From Chryseobacterium gleum (lineage in GTDB: Bacteria > Bacteroidota > Bacteroidia > Flavobacteriales_D > Sanyastnellaceae): a stretch of DNA of 44,415 nucleotides. The notes below the pieces were generated by a model, which saw only the letters and a list, made by a program, of their open reading frames with translations, was not told the DNA's origin and made no database searches. Positions 37,583-44,415 of this stretch are shown piece by piece (positions within the stretch are counted from its first letter, which is position 1; each line of letters starts with the position of its first letter). The position numbers were made by a program, and so were the translations under genes. The DNA lies in assembly GCA_945874695.1 (NCBI GenBank), contig CAMCHP010000020.1, positions 1 to 44,415 of the forward strand, written 5' to 3'.

Positions 37583-38311
37583 ATGCGACCACACAGCGTA
37601 CTGCTATTCATCCTTGGACTTGCTGCTTCGCAGCTCAACGCCCAATGCGATTTTGGAGCACACTCCACATCGCTTCTCGATTCGTGGATTTCATGCACCA
37701 CTTCGCCCAGTCCGAACATCGAACGACCCAATGGCCATTGGATTATGTATGACCTCGGAAGTCCCCATCACTTCTATGAATCGCGAATTTGGAATCTCAA
37801 CGCCCCTGGCTTAACCGGTCAAGGTGTGCAAAACATCCATTTCGATGTGAGCTTCGACGGAGTTTCATGGCTGCCTTGGGGGCCTTTTCAGGTGCCTCAA
37901 GCACCAGGCAACGCATCCTATGCGGGCGTTGATGGGCCATTTTTTGACGGTCTTGTTGGCCGCTATTTGCTCATGACCATCGAAACCAATTGGGATGGCT
38001 CAGGGTGTGCTGGTTTTGCTGAAATCAGAGTCGATATTGAAGATGCTGAAGTTGGCGTAGGCGAATTGCCGAAGGTTGCTTACAGCGCATACCCCAATCC
38101 GGCTGATGCACAAATCAGCATCGATCACCCTGACGGATTAATCACCGACTACGTGGTATACAATAGCTTAGGAATCACAGTGGCAGAAAGCACCGCCAGC
38201 GCGCGACGTTTGGTCATCCCAACCGCCCAGTGGAACAGCGGACTCTATTTCGCCTTGCTTACCGATAACCTTGGCAACAAAACCACAGTGCGCTTTGTCG
38301 TGAACCACTAA
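37583..38311 (+). CDS. Discoidin-like T9SS-sorted protein of the DUF1800-DUF1501 operon
   Basis: The 242-residue protein has a signal peptide (LLFILGLAASQLNAQ), a central beta-sandwich resembling F5/8 type C (discoidin) folds (HWIMYDLGSPHHFYESRIWN, FDVSFDGVSW, GRYLLMTIETNW, GCAGFAEIRVDI), and a T9SS C-terminal domain (SAYPNPADAQISIDHPDG, YVVYNSLGITV, WNSGLYFALL). Discoidin folds often bind carbohydrate. It starts three bases after DUF1501, so it is a plausible surface-exposed partner of the DUF1800/DUF1501 pair. The fold assignment is from pattern only. Confidence 0.8.
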   Translation: MRPHSVLLFILGLAASQLNAQCDFGAHSTSLLDSWISCTTSPSPNIERPNGHWIMYDLGSPHHFYESRIWNLNAPGLTGQGVQNIHFDVSFDGVSWLPWGPFQVPQAPGNASYAGVDGPFFDGLVGRYLLMTIETNWDGSGCAGFAEIRVDIEDAEVGVGELPKVAYSAYPNPADAQISIDHPDGLITDYVVYNSLGITVAESTASARRLVIPTAQWNSGLYFALLTDNLGNKTTVRFVVNH

Positions 38312-38341
38312 TTTCCGCATTTTGGCGTATTTTGCGCTGCC

Positions 38342-39103
38342 ATGAAAATCACATTTCTCGGAACGGGAACCTCTCAAGGTGTTCCAGTAATTGCTTGTTC
38401 TTGTGAAGTATGCGTCTCCAGTGATCCGCGTGATCAACGGTTGCGCACATCAATCATGGTCTCAGAAAATGGACGCAATTTAGTCGTCGATACTGGCCCT
38501 GACTTTCGCCAGCAAATGCTCAATGCGAAAGTGCGCTCGCTTGATGCCGTCGTTTTTACCCATGAGCACAAAGATCATGTTGCCGGCCTCGATGATATCC
38601 GTGCATTTAATTACGTGCAGAAACGAAAAATGGATGTCTACGCAACTGATCGGGTAGGGGAGGCGCTGCGCCGCGAATTCCATTATGTATTTGCAGATAT
38701 ACGCTACCCTGGAGTGCCCGAAGTTGACCTCCACGCATTTGACGCAAGGCCCTTTGAAGCGGCAGGTTTTGAACTCACCCCGATTCGCGTGATGCATCAT
38801 CGTTTGCCCGTGACAGCATTCCGCATTCGCGACTTTGTTTACATCACAGATGCCAATTACATCGCTGATGAAGAGTATGAGAAGGTGCGCGGGTGCAAGG
38901 TGCTCGTCATTAATGCGCTCCGCATTGAAACCCATATGTCGCATTTCAACTTGGAGCAAGCGCTGGCCATCATAAACGACATCCAACCTGAACGGGCCTA
39001 CCTCATTCACATCTCTCACATGTTCGGCAAACATGCCGAGGTGCAAGCCAAACTTCCTGCACATGTGTTCATTGCTAACGACGGATTAGAAATCGAGGCC
39101 TGA
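38342..39103 (+). CDS. PhnP-like metallo-beta-lactamase-fold hydrolase
   Basis: The 253-residue cytosolic enzyme has the MBL metal-binding block THEHKDHVAGLDD at about 78-90, preceded by FLGTGTSQGVPVIACSCEVC with a Cys cluster, and followed by MHHRLPVTAFRI and FVYITDANYI with a likely metal-ligating Asp. Its closest named relative by pattern is PhnP, a cyclic phosphodiesterase; Bacteroidota carry this type without a phn operon, so the substrate is uncertain. It ends 13 bases from the end of hemF on the other strand, the gap being filled by repeat copy C. Confidence 0.85.
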   Translation: MKITFLGTGTSQGVPVIACSCEVCVSSDPRDQRLRTSIMVSENGRNLVVDTGPDFRQQMLNAKVRSLDAVVFTHEHKDHVAGLDDIRAFNYVQKRKMDVYATDRVGEALRREFHYVFADIRYPGVPEVDLHAFDARPFEAAGFELTPIRVMHHRLPVTAFRIRDFVYITDANYIADEEYEKVRGCKVLVINALRIETHMSHFNLEQALAIINDIQPERAYLIHISHMFGKHAEVQAKLPAHVFIANDGLEIEA

Positions 39104-39104
39104 G

Positions 39105-39127
39105 CCCATCCGCTCGTTAGAGCGAAA
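39105..39127 (-). repeat. Dispersed covarying hairpin, copy C
   Basis: Read on the minus strand: TTT, arm CGCTC, loop TAAC, arm GAGCG, GATGGG. The TAA of the loop (39119-39117) is the hemF stop codon. The element fills the gap between the convergent MBL-fold gene and hemF. Confidence 0.75.
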
Positions 39128-40013
39128 CCCATTCAATACCCTTTTTCAAAGCCCCCAATGTCTGCGCTTCGCGACTGCCTGCTGCGGGTGTGTGAAGGTA
39201 CTCCCAGCTGGCTTGCGGCGGCATGCTCATGAGAATTGATTCGGTGCGACCGTTTGAGACTAAACCGAAACGGGTGCCGCGGTCGTGCACCAAGTTAAAT
39301 TCAACATAACGGCCACGGCGCAATTGCTGCCATTGCTGCTCTACCGCAGTAAATGGTAAGTTGCGTTTGCGCGCTGCCAGCGCAATGTAGGTGGGAGCAA
39401 AGGATTCACCCACCGCACACGTAAACTGAAAATGAGCCAAATTCGCGGCCTCGTCGCGACCTAAATCATCGAAAAATATACCGCCGACCCCTCGGGTTTC
39501 ATTGCGGTGAGGCAAGTAAAAGTAGTCGTCGGCCCACGCCTTGAACTTGGCATAGTACGAGGCGTCATGGGCGTCACAAACCGTTTTCAACGCCCGATGA
39601 AATTCGCCAGCCTCAGCCGCATCGATGTAATGCGGCGTTAAGTCAATGCCTCCGCCAAACCACGATTGGCCATCGCTCAACGCGAAATAGCGAATATTCA
39701 TGTGAATAATCGGCACCAGCGGACTGTGTGGATGTAATACAATACTTACACCGGTTGCAAAAAAGGTATCCGAAGCGGTGTTCATTTGCGCTTTCAAAGC
39801 TGGTGAGCAGGTGCCATGTACCTCTGAAAAGTTGACGCCGCCCTTTTCAATCACGTGACCCGAGGCGAAAACACGCGTTCGTCCTCCTCCACCTTCAGCC
39901 CGCTCCCACAAGTCTTATTTGAATGCCGAGCCTCCATCAAATTGCTCGAGCGCGGTACAAATGCGGTCTTGAATCGCCTTGAACGCGTGAACAACTTCTG
40001 CTTTACTTACCAT
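39117..40013 (-). pseudogene. hemF: Oxygen-dependent coproporphyrinogen III oxidase with in-frame stop
   Basis: HemF converts coproporphyrinogen III to protoporphyrinogen IX. The frame from ATG 40013 spans 298 codons, matching the ~299 residues of E. coli HemF, but codon 33 is TAA (39917-39915). It reads DGGSAFK-stop-DLWERAEGGGGRTRV; other HemF proteins have Glu there (F-x-E-D-x-W), so one G-to-T change of GAA would explain it. Everything downstream is intact: GVNFSEVHGTCSP, SIVLHPHSPLVP, WFGGGIDLTPHY, HRNETRGVGGIFFDD, RRGRYVEFNLVHDRGT, GRTESILMSMPP. ATG 40013 overlaps the end of the LysM gene by 11 bases, supporting that start. A shorter product from TTG 39911 would begin just after the stop and lack the N-terminal helix. 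It may be a recent pseudogene, a sequencing error or a readthrough gene. Confidence 0.8.
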
Positions 40014-41934
40014 GAAAGAGGGGTTGAAGCTGCATCGCGTTGTGCTGCAACAAAAATACATGCTCGTTCTCGTAGCCGCTGTCTAGTCCGGTTTTGCGGT
40101 ACTTGAATTTCATATGCAACAAGCCGTCGTCAGGAATTTGATTGAAATGATTCGCAAAGTTGGTCCCGAAACGAAGCAAGCCCATACCGTAAAACTGCAT
40201 CAAGTCATGACCCACAAAGCCATAGCTCGACGGCTCATGGCCAAACCGCGCGCGGTAGGTGCGAACAAACGACTTAACATCGGTACGGTCATAGTCAATA
40301 TAACTCGTGGCCGGCAAGGTCAAGTGAACCCGGTCTTTGAATGAAACATCCAAAAATTCGTACTCTTCCCAATCTGCGGGGGCATAAAGCACTATGTCGT
40401 AGTCTTTGCTTAAGAGCTGAATCTTGGTTTGCAAGTTGGCAATCATGCTCTTACTTTCGTCGCCCGCAGGCACAATGATCACATTGCGCCGACTCTTGCT
40501 CAGTTTGGGTTGCAACTCACCCACAAATTTTGAGCTGCCTTCGAGCTCCGTAATGCCGGTAAGGGTGGTGTCGCCCTGCGCCCGCAATCGGTTCAAATAC
40601 GCCTTTTTGAAGGTTTGAACCATGCGCATATCATTGATTTGCTTGCTGTTGATCAAGATGATATTGTCGCCCCGGTGCGCCTGAAAAACCCGATGCGCAA
40701 TCGCCTCAATTTGTGAATCTTGGCTGGCTTGTGCTTTGCTCAGGTTCGGACTCGCCAGTAATACCTTGTTCGATTGAGGCACAGGACATACAACATGCAC
40801 GCCTTTTCGACTGGCATATTCCGATACCTTCTCCAATTGCTTGCGTTGCAACGGGCCGATGATGAGGTGTGACTGCCTAACGGCAGGATGCTCGAGAATC
40901 ACCGCCATGTCGGTTTCAGCATTAACTTCAAGCAGGGTAATGTTCATTCGTGCGCCTTGCGCCTCTAAACTGTCAATCGCCAAAAGGATGCCGTGGTAGA
41001 TGTCCATCGCGATTTCTTGCAAGCGCCGTGTAGCCGCTGGAACATCTGCCGCTTCTTGGCGCAGGGTCGAGGTCGCAAAGGGGAGCATCACGACCACATT
41101 GTAGGCGTCTTTGGCAAAGGCGGGGTCAATTGCCGGATTGCCATTGTTGGCCTTGCCAGGAATCGTCGATCCTCCACCCAAAGTAACGGTGTTAGGCTTC
41201 TGCACACGCGGAATCCAAATCTCATCGCCTGCACGCAAACCCGACGTTAACCCATTGTTGCTGTTCAAGAGTTCATCTTGACTGATCTCGAAACGACGGC
41301 ATATTCCATAAATCGTTTCGCCTTGTTCCACAATGTGCATGAAGCCTGTGCGTTCATCGTGCTCCACTTTGGGAGCTTGCACTTCATTCGGTACCGTGGG
41401 TAAGGTTACCTCGGGTTCGTTTTTCGGTGGTGTAATTACCGTTGGTTCTTCAAAAAGGTCGTTGGGCGGAATGCGCAACTCCATGCCGGGTTGAATACCC
41501 TTTTCAGCAGCCGGATTAAATTCAAGCATGCGGTTGATGTCAACCGTGTATTCACGGCAAATGCCATACAAGGTCTCCTTCTTCATCACGCGGTGAATCA
41601 TGATGCCGTTTTCAATGCGCACCGGATTCGTCCACATGTTGGCCTTGAACTCTGCAGGCGCTGGAATGTACAGCGTTTGACCCAACTGCAAGCCCGCACT
41701 AACTCCCGGATTGGCCAACTCAATAGCTTCAACGGTGGTTTGGTAGAGTTTGCTAATGCTGTACAGCGTGTGCCCACTTTCAACTTGGTGCACAAAGTAG
41801 TTTTGCCCTTCGCGTTCAATGATCACGCGGTCGTCTTGCGACCAAACACCGCTGTACATCAGAACCAGAGCGGTTATGAACAGCACAGTTCGCATGAACC
41901 GGAAGGCTGGATTAATTGGATTCAAGTGCATCAT
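40003..41934 (-). CDS. LysM protein with periplasmic-binding-protein-like domain
   Basis: The 643-residue exported protein has a signal sequence ([17 protein letters not shown]), three LysM peptidoglycan-binding repeats ([57 protein letters not shown], each ending near LYIP, LRIP or IWIP), a Pro-rich linker, and a C-terminal ~350-residue type I periplasmic-binding fold ([75 protein letters not shown]). It probably holds the cell wall and senses or binds a ligand. ATG 41934 overlaps the guaA stop as ATGA; ATG 41895 would give a more compact signal peptide and remains possible. The pair guaA-LysM and the overlap with hemF indicate one operon. Confidence 0.85.
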   Translation of the reverse strand: MMHLNPINPAFRFMRTVLFITALVLMYSGVWSQDDRVIIEREGQNYFVHQVESGHTLYSISKLYQTTVEAIELANPGVSAGLQLGQTLYIPAPAEFKANMWTNPVRIENGIMIHRVMKKETLYGICREYTVDINRMLEFNPAAEKGIQPGMELRIPPNDLFEEPTVITPPKNEPEVTLPTVPNEVQAPKVEHDERTGFMHIVEQGETIYGICRRFEISQDELLNSNNGLTSGLRAGDEIWIPRVQKPNTVTLGGGSTIPGKANNGNPAIDPAFAKDAYNVVVMLPFATSTLRQEAADVPAATRRLQEIAMDIYHGILLAIDSLEAQGARMNITLLEVNAETDMAVILEHPAVRQSHLIIGPLQRKQLEKVSEYASRKGVHVVCPVPQSNKVLLASPNLSKAQASQDSQIEAIAHRVFQAHRGDNIILINSKQINDMRMVQTFKKAYLNRLRAQGDTTLTGITELEGSSKFVGELQPKLSKSRRNVIIVPAGDESKSMIANLQTKIQLLSKDYDIVLYAPADWEEYEFLDVSFKDRVHLTLPATSYIDYDRTDVKSFVRTYRARFGHEPSSYGFVGHDLMQFYGMGLLRFGTNFANHFNQIPDDGLLHMKFKYRKTGLDSGYENEHVFLLQHNAMQLQPLFHGK

Positions 41935-43463
41935 TCCCATTCGATGGTTGCTGGTGGTTTCGAGCTTATATCGTACACAACGCGGTTAACGCCTTTCACC
42001 TTATTGATGATGTCGTTTGAGACTTTTCCTAAAAATGCATAGGGGAGGTGGCACCAATCAGCGGTCATGCCATCAGTTGAACTTACTGCACGCAAGGCAA
42101 CAGCTTGTTCGTAGGTGCGCTCATCACCCATAACACCAACGCTTTGAACAGGCAAAAGAATTGCCCCCGCCTGCCAAACTTCGTCATATAAACCGTGCTC
42201 TTTCAAACTGTTGATCCAGATATGATCAACCTCTTGCAAGATTCGTACCTTTTCTGCGGTGATGTCACCAAGGATGCGAATTCCAAGCCCCGGACCCGGG
42301 AAAGGATGCCGCTTCAGAATGCTATCTTTCACGCCCAAGGCTGCACCAACACGTCGTACTTCGTCTTTAAATAACAAACGCAAGGGCTCAACAATTTGCA
42401 ACTTCATGAAGTCAGGCAGCCCGCCCACGTTGTGGTGCGATTTGATCGTTGCACTCGGTCCTCCCGTAGCACTTACCGATTCAATCACATCGGGGTAAAT
42501 GGTGCCCTGACCGAGCCACTTCACATCTGAAATTAACTTGGCCTCCTCATCGAATACATCAATGAAAACCTTGCCAATGATTTTGCGCTTCTGCTCTGGA
42601 TCTGAAACCCCAGCCATGGCGCTATAAAAACGCTGCGCTGCGGGTATGCCCTTCACATTCAAACCCATGTCTTGATAGCTGTGTAGCACATCCTCAAATT
42701 CATTCTTGCGCAACAAGCCATTGTCTACGAAAATGCAATACAAGCGATCACCTATGGCTTGGTGCAAAAGCATTGCTGCAACCGAAGAATCAACTCCGCC
42801 GCTTAGACCGAGCACCACGCGGTCGTTTTGAATTTTCGACTGCAGCGCGGCAACGGTCTCCGAAATGAAGGCGTCAGGCGTCCAATCTTGCGAAAACCCG
42901 CAAATACCAATTGCGAAATTCTTCAGCAGAATACTGCCTTCTGTTGTGTGGTAAACTTCAGGGTGAAATTGAATGCCGTACACACGGTCGGCCGCTGATT
43001 CATAACCTGCATAGTGCACATCGTGGGTTGAGCAAATCACTTGGTAGGCGTCGGTCATTTGCTCAATGGTGTCGCCATGCGACATCCACACCTGTGAGCC
43101 TACCGTCATGCCACGCATCAACGCACTCTCAGGGTTGAGCGTTGCAAGATTTGCTCGCCCGTACTCGCGAATGGTGGCGGGCAATACGCTGCCTCCTGTG
43201 CTTTGTGCAATATACTGCGCGCCGAAACAAACACCCAACACGGGAACTTTTCCAATGTACTTCGAAAGATCAGGTTTTGGCGACTTGGGGTCGCGCACCG
43301 AAAACGGACTACCCGACAAAATTACGCCCTTCACCTGGGGCGTCAACTCAGGCGCTTTATCCCAGGGGTGGATTTCTGAATAAATGTTGAGCTCGCGCAC
43401 ACGGCGACCAATGAGCTGGGTGTATTGTGATCCAAAATCGAGGATCAAAAGGGTCTCATGCAT
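41931..43463 (-). CDS. guaA: GMP synthase (glutamine-hydrolysing)
   Basis: GuaA converts XMP to GMP with glutamine and ATP. The 510 residues include the class I glutaminase domain with nucleophile C79 in [12 protein letters not shown] and the triad block GIQFHPEV, then the ATP pyrophosphatase motif [15 protein letters not shown], and the C-terminal dimerisation domain with [14 protein letters not shown] and the end KPPATIEWE. It is the first gene of a guaA-LysM-hemF operon; its TGA overlaps the next ATG. A perfect -7 element lies only four bases before the ATG, suggesting a leaderless message. Confidence 0.97.
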   Translation of the reverse strand: MHETLLILDFGSQYTQLIGRRVRELNIYSEIHPWDKAPELTPQVKGVILSGSPFSVRDPKSPKPDLSKYIGKVPVLGVCFGAQYIAQSTGGSVLPATIREYGRANLATLNPESALMRGMTVGSQVWMSHGDTIEQMTDAYQVICSTHDVHYAGYESAADRVYGIQFHPEVYHTTEGSILLKNFAIGICGFSQDWTPDAFISETVAALQSKIQNDRVVLGLSGGVDSSVAAMLLHQAIGDRLYCIFVDNGLLRKNEFEDVLHSYQDMGLNVKGIPAAQRFYSAMAGVSDPEQKRKIIGKVFIDVFDEEAKLISDVKWLGQGTIYPDVIESVSATGGPSATIKSHHNVGGLPDFMKLQIVEPLRLLFKDEVRRVGAALGVKDSILKRHPFPGPGLGIRILGDITAEKVRILQEVDHIWINSLKEHGLYDEVWQAGAILLPVQSVGVMGDERTYEQAVALRAVSSTDGMTADWCHLPYAFLGKVSNDIINKVKGVNRVVYDISSKPPATIEWE

Positions 43464-43467
43464 GGTG

Positions 43468-43475
43468 CAAAATTA
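43468..43475 (-). promoter_or_regulatory. Candidate -7 element directly before guaA
   Basis: On the minus strand TAATTTTG (43475-43468) matches TAnnTTTG perfectly and is followed by CACC and the guaA ATG (43463). No TTTG lies at the standard distance upstream. If used, transcription would start at or next to the initiation codon. Confidence 0.45.
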
Positions 43476-43545
43476 GCTAATTGAGGGGCGTGAATCCGTT
43501 GAAAACTTGTGAGTTTTCAACTACATTTTTCCCCATTGTCAGCAC

Positions 43546-43553
43546 TACCTTCG
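43546..43553 (+). promoter_or_regulatory. Candidate -7 element directly before maf
   Basis: TACCTTCG differs from TAnnTTTG at one base and lies four bases before ATG 43558, mirroring the arrangement at divergent guaA. No clear -33 element was found. Confidence 0.35.
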
Positions 43554-43557
43554 AGGC

Positions 43558-44145
43558 ATGATTTTACCCAATCTCCAAGCGAAGAAAATCATCCTCGCAA
43601 GCGGCTCCCCGCGCCGCCAACAGCTCATCCGCGCACTTGGCGTCGATGTTGAAGTCCGTTTGAAAGATACCGATGAAGACTTCCCCGCATCACTGCTGCG
43701 CGAACAAGTTGCACGCTACCTTGCCGAAAGAAAAGCCGATGCTTTTTTCGGTGAACTTGCGCCCAACGAGGTGCTCATTACAGGCGATACCACCGTGTAC
43801 CTGAACGGAGAGATTTTGAATAAACCGCTCGATGCCCAAGAAGCATTTGCAATGCTCAAAAAACTCAGCAATCAAACGCATACCGTAATTACGGCAGTTT
43901 GCATCGTCAGCGATCAACACAAACAGGTTTTTCACGATGAAACTGATGTCACTTTCGGGGCACTCTCAGACGATGAAATCAACTACTACATTCAAGAATA
44001 CAAGCCTTTCGATAAGGCAGGTGCTTATGGTGCGCAAGACTTCATCGGGTACATCGGCATTGTTGACATGCACGGATCATTCTACAACGTCATGGGCTTT
44101 CCTTTGCACTTGGTTTATCGTGCGTTGAAAGAACTGAAACACTAA
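43558..44145 (+). CDS. maf: Maf/YceF family nucleoside triphosphate pyrophosphatase
   Basis: The 195-residue cytosolic enzyme hydrolyses non-canonical or excess nucleoside triphosphates to monophosphates. It has the N-terminal signature IILASGSPRRQQLI, the block VLITGDTTVYLNGEILNKPL with catalytic Asp, LSNQTHTVITAVCIV, and the C-terminal FDKAGAYGAQDFIGYIGIVD. The pattern near the Asp (GDTTV rather than ADTVV) is a mild variant. It is divergent from guaA, and its stop codon overlaps the selD stop on the other strand by three bases. Confidence 0.94.
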   Translation: MILPNLQAKKIILASGSPRRQQLIRALGVDVEVRLKDTDEDFPASLLREQVARYLAERKADAFFGELAPNEVLITGDTTVYLNGEILNKPLDAQEAFAMLKKLSNQTHTVITAVCIVSDQHKQVFHDETDVTFGALSDDEINYYIQEYKPFDKAGAYGAQDFIGYIGIVDMHGSFYNVMGFPLHLVYRALKELKH

Positions 44146-44415
44146 ACGACGTGTACACGGTGGGCGGCTTTCGCTCCCATCCGACCGATAGGTCGCAAAA
44201 CCATACCGTACTGCACGCCCACCTGCTCAACGGCAACGGCATGAGCCGGATCAACAGCTACCAACAATCCGCCGCTCGTTTGCGGGTCACACAACAAATC
44301 GAGCAAAAAACCAGCTTCCATGACCACGTGCTGTCCGTAGCTCGCATAGTTGCGCTTGGTGCCGCCGGGTATTGCCCCCATGCGGTGGTATTCTTCGAGT
44401 ATGCCGGGCAACAAC
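44142..44415 (-). CDS. selD: Selenide, water dikinase, C-terminal part (5' end outside window)
   Basis: SelD makes selenophosphate from selenide and ATP. The visible ~91 residues include RNYASYGQHV and the diagnostic LCDPQTSGGLLVAVDP, followed by a short C-terminal end (RPIGRMGAKAAHRVHVV). The frame is open to the right edge. Its presence indicates selenium use, for selenouridine in tRNA or for selenoproteins; partner genes are not in the window. Repeat copy D lies inside the coding sequence about 10 codons before the stop. Confidence 0.9.
   Translation of the reverse strand, partial: LLPGILEEYHRMGAIPGGTKRNYASYGQHVVMEAGFLLDLLCDPQTSGGLLVAVDPAHAVAVEQVGVQYGMVLRPIGRMGAKAAHRVHVV
44176..44199 (-). 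repeat. Dispersed covarying hairpin, copy D
   Basis: Read on the minus strand: TTTTG, arm CGACC, loop TATC, arm GGTCG, GATGGG. The loop differs from TAAC by one base and one G is inserted in the upstream flank. It lies within the 3' end of selD, in sense orientation. Confidence 0.6.

Noticed and set aside
40873-40890. CTGCC-TAAC-GGCAG followed by GATG inside the LysM gene, resembling the repeat
   Set aside because: It lacks the terminal GG and the CG at the stem base, and runs antisense to its gene within coding sequence, unlike the four accepted copies.

Overview
The window reads as a chromosomal segment of a Bacteroidota bacterium, most probably of the order Flavobacteriales. The evidence is four exported proteins, one incomplete, that carry or imply type IX secretion (T9SS); a PorE-like OmpA protein; a class III glutamine synthetase; several promoters of the Bacteroidota type (TTTG about 20 bases upstream of TAnnTTTG); and an almost complete absence of Shine-Dalgarno sequences before start codons, including those of ribosomal protein genes. 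Genus cannot be settled from this sequence alone. There is no phage, insertion sequence, CRISPR array or rRNA gene. No gene-free stretch exceeds 300 bases; the longest is 34038-34311.

Region 1 (1-16.3 kb) is mixed housekeeping: the end of a T9SS-sorted exoprotein, glutamine synthetase III behind a good promoter, the PorE-like envelope protein, a purM-prfA-pyrF cluster, a DUF2851/PspC pair, an alanine/glycine:cation symporter with an unusual secreted-type N-terminal domain, a helix-hairpin-helix protein overlapping apt, an acyl-CoA dehydrogenase, then rpsU-xerC-raiA.

Region 2 (16.4-29.5 kb) is the translation/transcription block: tRNA-Thr(UGU), tRNA-Tyr, tRNA-Gly(UCC), tRNA-Thr(GGU), tuf, tRNA-Trp, secE, nusG, rplK, rplA, rplJ, rplL, a strong attenuator-like hairpin, rpoB and rpoC, closed by a clear terminator. 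The first promoter of this block is interleaved with a terminator hairpin.

Region 3 (29.5-44.4 kb) changes strand often. It holds a conserved cytosolic protein of unknown function, a DUF4377 plus secreted N-formylglutamate-amidohydrolase pair, a YiiX-like cysteine hydrolase, a Met/Asp/Glu-rich lipoprotein, a three-gene export operon (DUF1800, Tat-type DUF1501, discoidin-like T9SS protein), a PhnP-like metallo-hydrolase, a guaA-LysM/PBP-hemF operon on the minus strand, maf, and the 3' end of selD. hemF carries an in-frame TAA after codon 32, although the rest of its 298-codon frame is intact.

The most novel signal is a short dispersed hairpin, present four times in region 3. It has a conserved TAAC/TATC loop, conserved GATGGG flank and a five-base-pair stem whose two variable pairs differ between copies but always remain complementary. 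All four copies lie in sense orientation at or near the 3' end of a gene, and in two the loop supplies the TAA stop codon. This looks like an RNA-level 3'-end element or a REP-like repeat.
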